From: Candidatus Zixiibacteriota bacterium
Lineage (GTDB): Bacteria; Zixibacteria; MSB-5A5; GN15; PGXB01
Direction of reading: 5' to 3'
Assembly (NCBI GenBank): GCA_030642025.1
Contig: DAOWOO010000072.1
Span: 1-6,918 of the forward strand
Length of the DNA: 6,918 bases
Shown: positions 4,312 to 6,918 of the stretch, piece after piece
Numbering within the stretch: the stretch's first letter is position 1
How the letters are laid out: each line of letters opens with the position of its first letter
Translations under genes and position numbers: made by a program
The notes under the pieces: model-generated
What the model was told of the DNA's origin: nothing
Seen by the model: the letters and a program-made list of their open reading frames with translations, nothing else
The model's database searches: none

Positions 4312-6918
4312 TTACAGCACCCATTCACCCAGAGGATCCGCACCACCGTTGAAGTAGTAGTCGATGAGATAAAGGATATCATCCAGATCGATTCCGGAAA
4401 CACCGTTTATATCACCAAGATACTCAAACGGATACGGACCGGCAGGGGTACCCGTACCATAAACATAGTTTGCCAACCAAAGGATGTCAACCAGATCGAT
4501 CTTGTCGTCGTTGTTGACGTCTCCGCGACCAAAGCCGCAGAACTTGTTGGCCATATTGGCAGTGCTGATATAGTTCGCGCCGTCGGACGGGTCAGCCAGT
4601 CCGAGTTTGGCGAAAATGGCAAAGCCAAGAATTGTAGAGTCAGTGCCATTCATATCAACATTCTGCAGAGTAATCCAGCCATCACGATCCTGGGCATCGG
4701 AGTTACACGGAACCACGCCAGCCTGATGTGACAGGCCCTGCGGCTCGTGCATCCACATGAGGACCGAGTCAATCCAGATATCCGTGTCGTTCCACATTGC
4801 CTGGCCGGCGCTCAGCGATTTGGCGTTGATCAGAGGATCGTAACCGGCTCCAAACGGAACCTTCACGAAGCCCCAACCACGATCGCCGGTGGCGCAGTCA
4901 TAGCACCAGGCCATGGAGTGATCGGCATCGTAACCCATCATGTTAGCCTTGTTGTTCGGCAATACGTCATAGTCAATTGCCGCACCGGCATACAGGTCGG
5001 TGATAGGCAATGCATAACGGCTGAACATGGCATGTCTGTGGATGACGAAGTTGGCCAGATCCGGAACATCGTAGGCACCGATAATCTTCGCACAGACCTT
5101 GAAGCCCATGGAAAGAGTATCGTCATACTCCGGCTGGTAGCCGAGGTCGGCCTCGAAACGCCAGTTCCAATGCGGCTCTGACGGAGTTCCGGTAGCAATG
5201 GTGTCATAGAAATTGATCACCGAGTCAATGTATGACCAGCTAATCACATCGCCATAAAGCGGACCATATGACTGACCCTGGTTGGTTGAGATTTGACCGA
5301 TTACTTCATTAACCAGATGCTCCATATCGCAGACATCGGGGTCAATGCAGCTACGGTCGGCCAGAAGTGATCTCCACTCCCAGTCCTCACCATGCCAGGT
5401 GTTCATATGCATCGCAATACGACGCGTGTAACCGGTCACGACGTCTCCGGGGCTGGTCGCAAAGACCAGGCCACCCTGCCAGAACGAAGCGCCGTCGCCG
5501 TCGATGACGATATTAGTCAGATCACCATCGGCGAGTTTGCCGGAGTTGAATACCAGCGAGGTATTCTCGTTACTGCCGGCAACGTCTCCGAATTTCATCT
5601 CTTCGTAATCATACAGACATCCGCCGACGATCTGCAACTCTACTGTCGGAACGTAGTAGTTGGTGTTGTCGTCCATATAGGCGCTATCCAGGAAGTAATC
5701 CGGGTCATCGGTGTCGATATACGCATAGAACGTATGGGCACCTCTGGTAATGATCGACGGATTGACGCCGATCTTGATATCGACCGCAGGATCACCGGGA
5801 TTTACAATGTCGCCCGGAAGCGGGGCTACGACATCGACAAAGAAGTATGGCGGAGCGGCCGAAGCGGCCTGACGGGACAGGCGCAGGTTACCTTCCGACA
5901 GTTCCTTAATATCGCTAAGGGAACTGATCAGTTCGATAGCCTTATCGCCGATCTTGTCGAGTGCGCTCTGCATACGATCCACGCGTTCCTCGTCGGTCAT
6001 TCTCATGGCGACGTCGGGAATCGTGTTGTTAGCGTCTTCATCGATGGTTACCGCGTTGATTGTCAGAGGAGCACAACCAGAGTTATTGAAAATGGCGGGG
6101 AATGTGACAGTTTCATAAGTGCTGGTGGTGAACTCGGATGCAATGGACATCTTGTATGTCAAGATATTCAGACGCTGACGGTCGACCCCGTTAACGAGAC
6201 AGACAATCTTGTCGAGCCACGGTACAAGAACGTGGCCAACGTCCATAACCGGTGAAACATTGTGTCCGGCGTGGTAAATGCCGACGCCGTCGGAGATTCC
6301 CGACCAGCGGCGGTGCCAGAGCTGTTCACCAGTCATAGCGTTATAGCAGTTGAAGAAGTTCTCACGGCACTGCGCGAAATAGTAATCGGGCAGTTCGTTG
6401 TCCTCAACTGTTTCACATGACAGCATACCGTCCATGCTCCAGTTATGGGTCGCACCACCATCCGCGGCGCTATAAACGCCCGGGTTGTCGGTGGTGTTGA
6501 ACCATGCTTCAACGCCGGTGGTCTTCGAAAAGGCCATAGGACCGCGGCGCTGACCGGAGTTCATCCACGGAGTCCAGGTCTGACCGATAATATAGCTGGC
6601 GTCAACCGAGACACCTGCGGCCGATGAGTTCCAGCCGCCGGTATAAAGGTTAACCCAATTAACGGTACCAGTCATCATATCGATGGAATACATCACACCG
6701 CCATCCTGAACCGGTTGTGAGTTATCAGCCGGATAGTAATGGGACGGAGTGAAGAGCGTTCCGCCGACCCCGTTGGGATTAGCGTCAACGGCAATACCGC
6801 CGGTGAAGCCTTCAATGCCCGGGTAGTCCTTGGCCGGAACAACAGTTCCGCCCTGGACGTCACCGTTCACAGCGAGAAGCGACCAGATCAGAGAGCCGTC
6901 AGTCGCGTCAATCGCGAC
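4312..6918 (-). CDS. Large secreted PQQ-like beta-propeller protein with C-terminal dockerin, 3' part only
   Basis: The fragment has 868 residues, numbered from the window edge. It has no start here: the frame is open at 6918, and the GTG at 6870 is an internal valine codon within a propeller repeat. Residues 1-244 carry PQQ-like repeats with the D/T-G-x-x-x-W signature: AIDATDGSLIWS, SIDMMTGTVNWV, FSKTTGVEAWF, YNAMTGEQLWHRRW. Next comes an Ig-like, ASPM/SPD-2-like segment (about 245-405; FNNSGCAPLTI and GVNPSIITRGAHTFYAYI) holding a charged helical stretch at about 303-354. Residues 406-790 are rich in Asp, Tyr and Trp with scattered Cys pairs; I do not recognise them. Residues 799-868 are a type I dockerin. 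The protein is probably exported; its signal peptide would lie outside the window. No catalytic motif, LPXTG or obvious sorting domain is seen. It may bind a surface partner through the dockerin, but ligand and function are unknown. A strong terminator follows the TAA stop. Confidence 0.85.
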   Translation of the reverse strand, partial: VAIDATDGSLIWSLLAVNGDVQGGTVVPAKDYPGIEGFTGGIAVDANPNGVGGTLFTPSHYYPADNSQPVQDGGVMYSIDMMTGTVNWVNLYTGGWNSSAAGVSVDASYIIGQTWTPWMNSGQRRGPMAFSKTTGVEAWFNTTDNPGVYSAADGGATHNWSMDGMLSCETVEDNELPDYYFAQCRENFFNCYNAMTGEQLWHRRWSGISDGVGIYHAGHNVSPVMDVGHVLVPWLDKIVCLVNGVDRQRLNILTYKMSIASEFTTSTYETVTFPAIFNNSGCAPLTINAVTIDEDANNTIPDVAMRMTDEERVDRMQSALDKIGDKAIELISSLSDIKELSEGNLRLSRQAASAAPPYFFVDVVAPLPGDIVNPGDPAVDIKIGVNPSIITRGAHTFYAYIDTDDPDYFLDSAYMDDNTNYYVPTVELQIVGGCLYDYEEMKFGDVAGSNENTSLVFNSGKLADGDLTNIVIDGDGASFWQGGLVFATSPGDVVTGYTRRIAMHMNTWHGEDWEWRSLLADRSCIDPDVCDMEHLVNEVIGQISTNQGQSYGPLYGDVISWSYIDSVINFYDTIATGTPSEPHWNWRFEADLGYQPEYDDTLSMGFKVCAKIIGAYDVPDLANFVIHRHAMFSRYALPITDLYAGAAIDYDVLPNNKANMMGYDADHSMAWCYDCATGDRGWGFVKVPFGAGYDPLINAKSLSAGQAMWNDTDIWIDSVLMWMHEPQGLSHQAGVVPCNSDAQDRDGWITLQNVDMNGTDSTILGFAIFAKLGLADPSDGANYISTANMANKFCGFGRGDVNNDDKIDLVDILWLANYVYGTGTPAGPYPFEYLGDINGVSGIDLDDILYLIDYYFNGGADPLGEWVL
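4315..4524 (-). other. Type I dockerin module within the propeller protein
   Basis: Two F-hand calcium loops, each followed by a hydrophobic helix, make up the last 70 residues. Loop one, GDVNNDDKIDLVDILWLANY, has ligands D800, N802, D804, D808 and D811. Loop two, GDINGVSGIDLDDILYLIDY, keeps D836, N838, D844 and D847 but has V840 at the fifth ligand position. Dockerins bind cohesins in cellulosomes; in free-living FCB-group bacteria they occur on many exported proteins with unknown partners. No cohesin is visible in the window. Confidence 0.88.

Noticed and set aside
4288..4731. Plus-strand open frame of 147 codons over the end of the dockerin gene
   Set aside because: It starts within the terminator's T-run and is antisense to the dockerin calcium loops, so it is a shadow frame.
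5392..6255. Plus-strand open frame of 287 codons inside the propeller/dockerin gene
   Set aside because: It is antisense to a frame with recognisable Ig-like sequence. The predicted protein has no domain, and no ribosome binding site precedes it. It looks like a by-product of codon bias.
6871..6918. Start of the propeller protein at GTG 6870
   Set aside because: The frame continues upstream to the window edge and encodes a propeller repeat (AIDATDGSLIWS), so this GTG is an internal codon.

Overview
The window looks like a stretch of chromosome from an uncultivated bacterium of the FCB (Fibrobacteres-Chlorobi-Bacteroidetes) group, possibly Zixibacteria or a near relative. This is an inference. 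It rests on two large or partial genes for exported proteins of the kind common in those genomes: a beta-propeller protein ending in a dockerin module, and a signal-peptide protein with a tryptophan- and tyrosine-rich extracellular region. Base composition is near-balanced in the genes and AT-rich in the gaps. No rRNA, tRNA, CRISPR array, insertion sequence or phage gene was seen, and no gene looks broken inside the window.

Layout from left to right: (1) 1-448, minus strand, the 5' part of a secreted protein gene that runs off the left edge. (2) 449-590, a divergent intergenic region with candidate promoters for both neighbours and a 17-bp palindrome just before lipA. (3) 591-1460, plus strand, lipA (lipoyl synthase), complete. 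(4) 1461-1602, a 142-bp gap with a small GC-rich hairpin. (5) 1603-3117, plus strand, a receiver/GAF-like/HD-GYP response regulator predicted to degrade cyclic-di-GMP. (6) 3083-4138, minus strand, a membrane-embedded M50 (site-2-protease type) metalloprotease whose 3' end overlaps the regulator gene tail-to-tail by 35 bp. (7) 4139-4311, an intergenic region holding a near-consensus promoter for the protease and a strong hairpin terminator. (8) 4312-6918, minus strand, the 3' part of a gene for a large secreted PQQ-like propeller/dockerin protein that runs off the right edge.

The genes do not form one obvious pathway. lipA is housekeeping cofactor metabolism, the HD-GYP regulator is signalling, the M50 protease is membrane proteolysis, and the two edge genes encode exported proteins. 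The most useful points are: the likely start of the protease is an ATG placed where a leaderless transcript would begin; lipA also has almost no leader; the regulator and protease genes overlap convergently with no visible terminator between them; and the dockerin protein has an unusual architecture. I found no convincing new multi-gene system.
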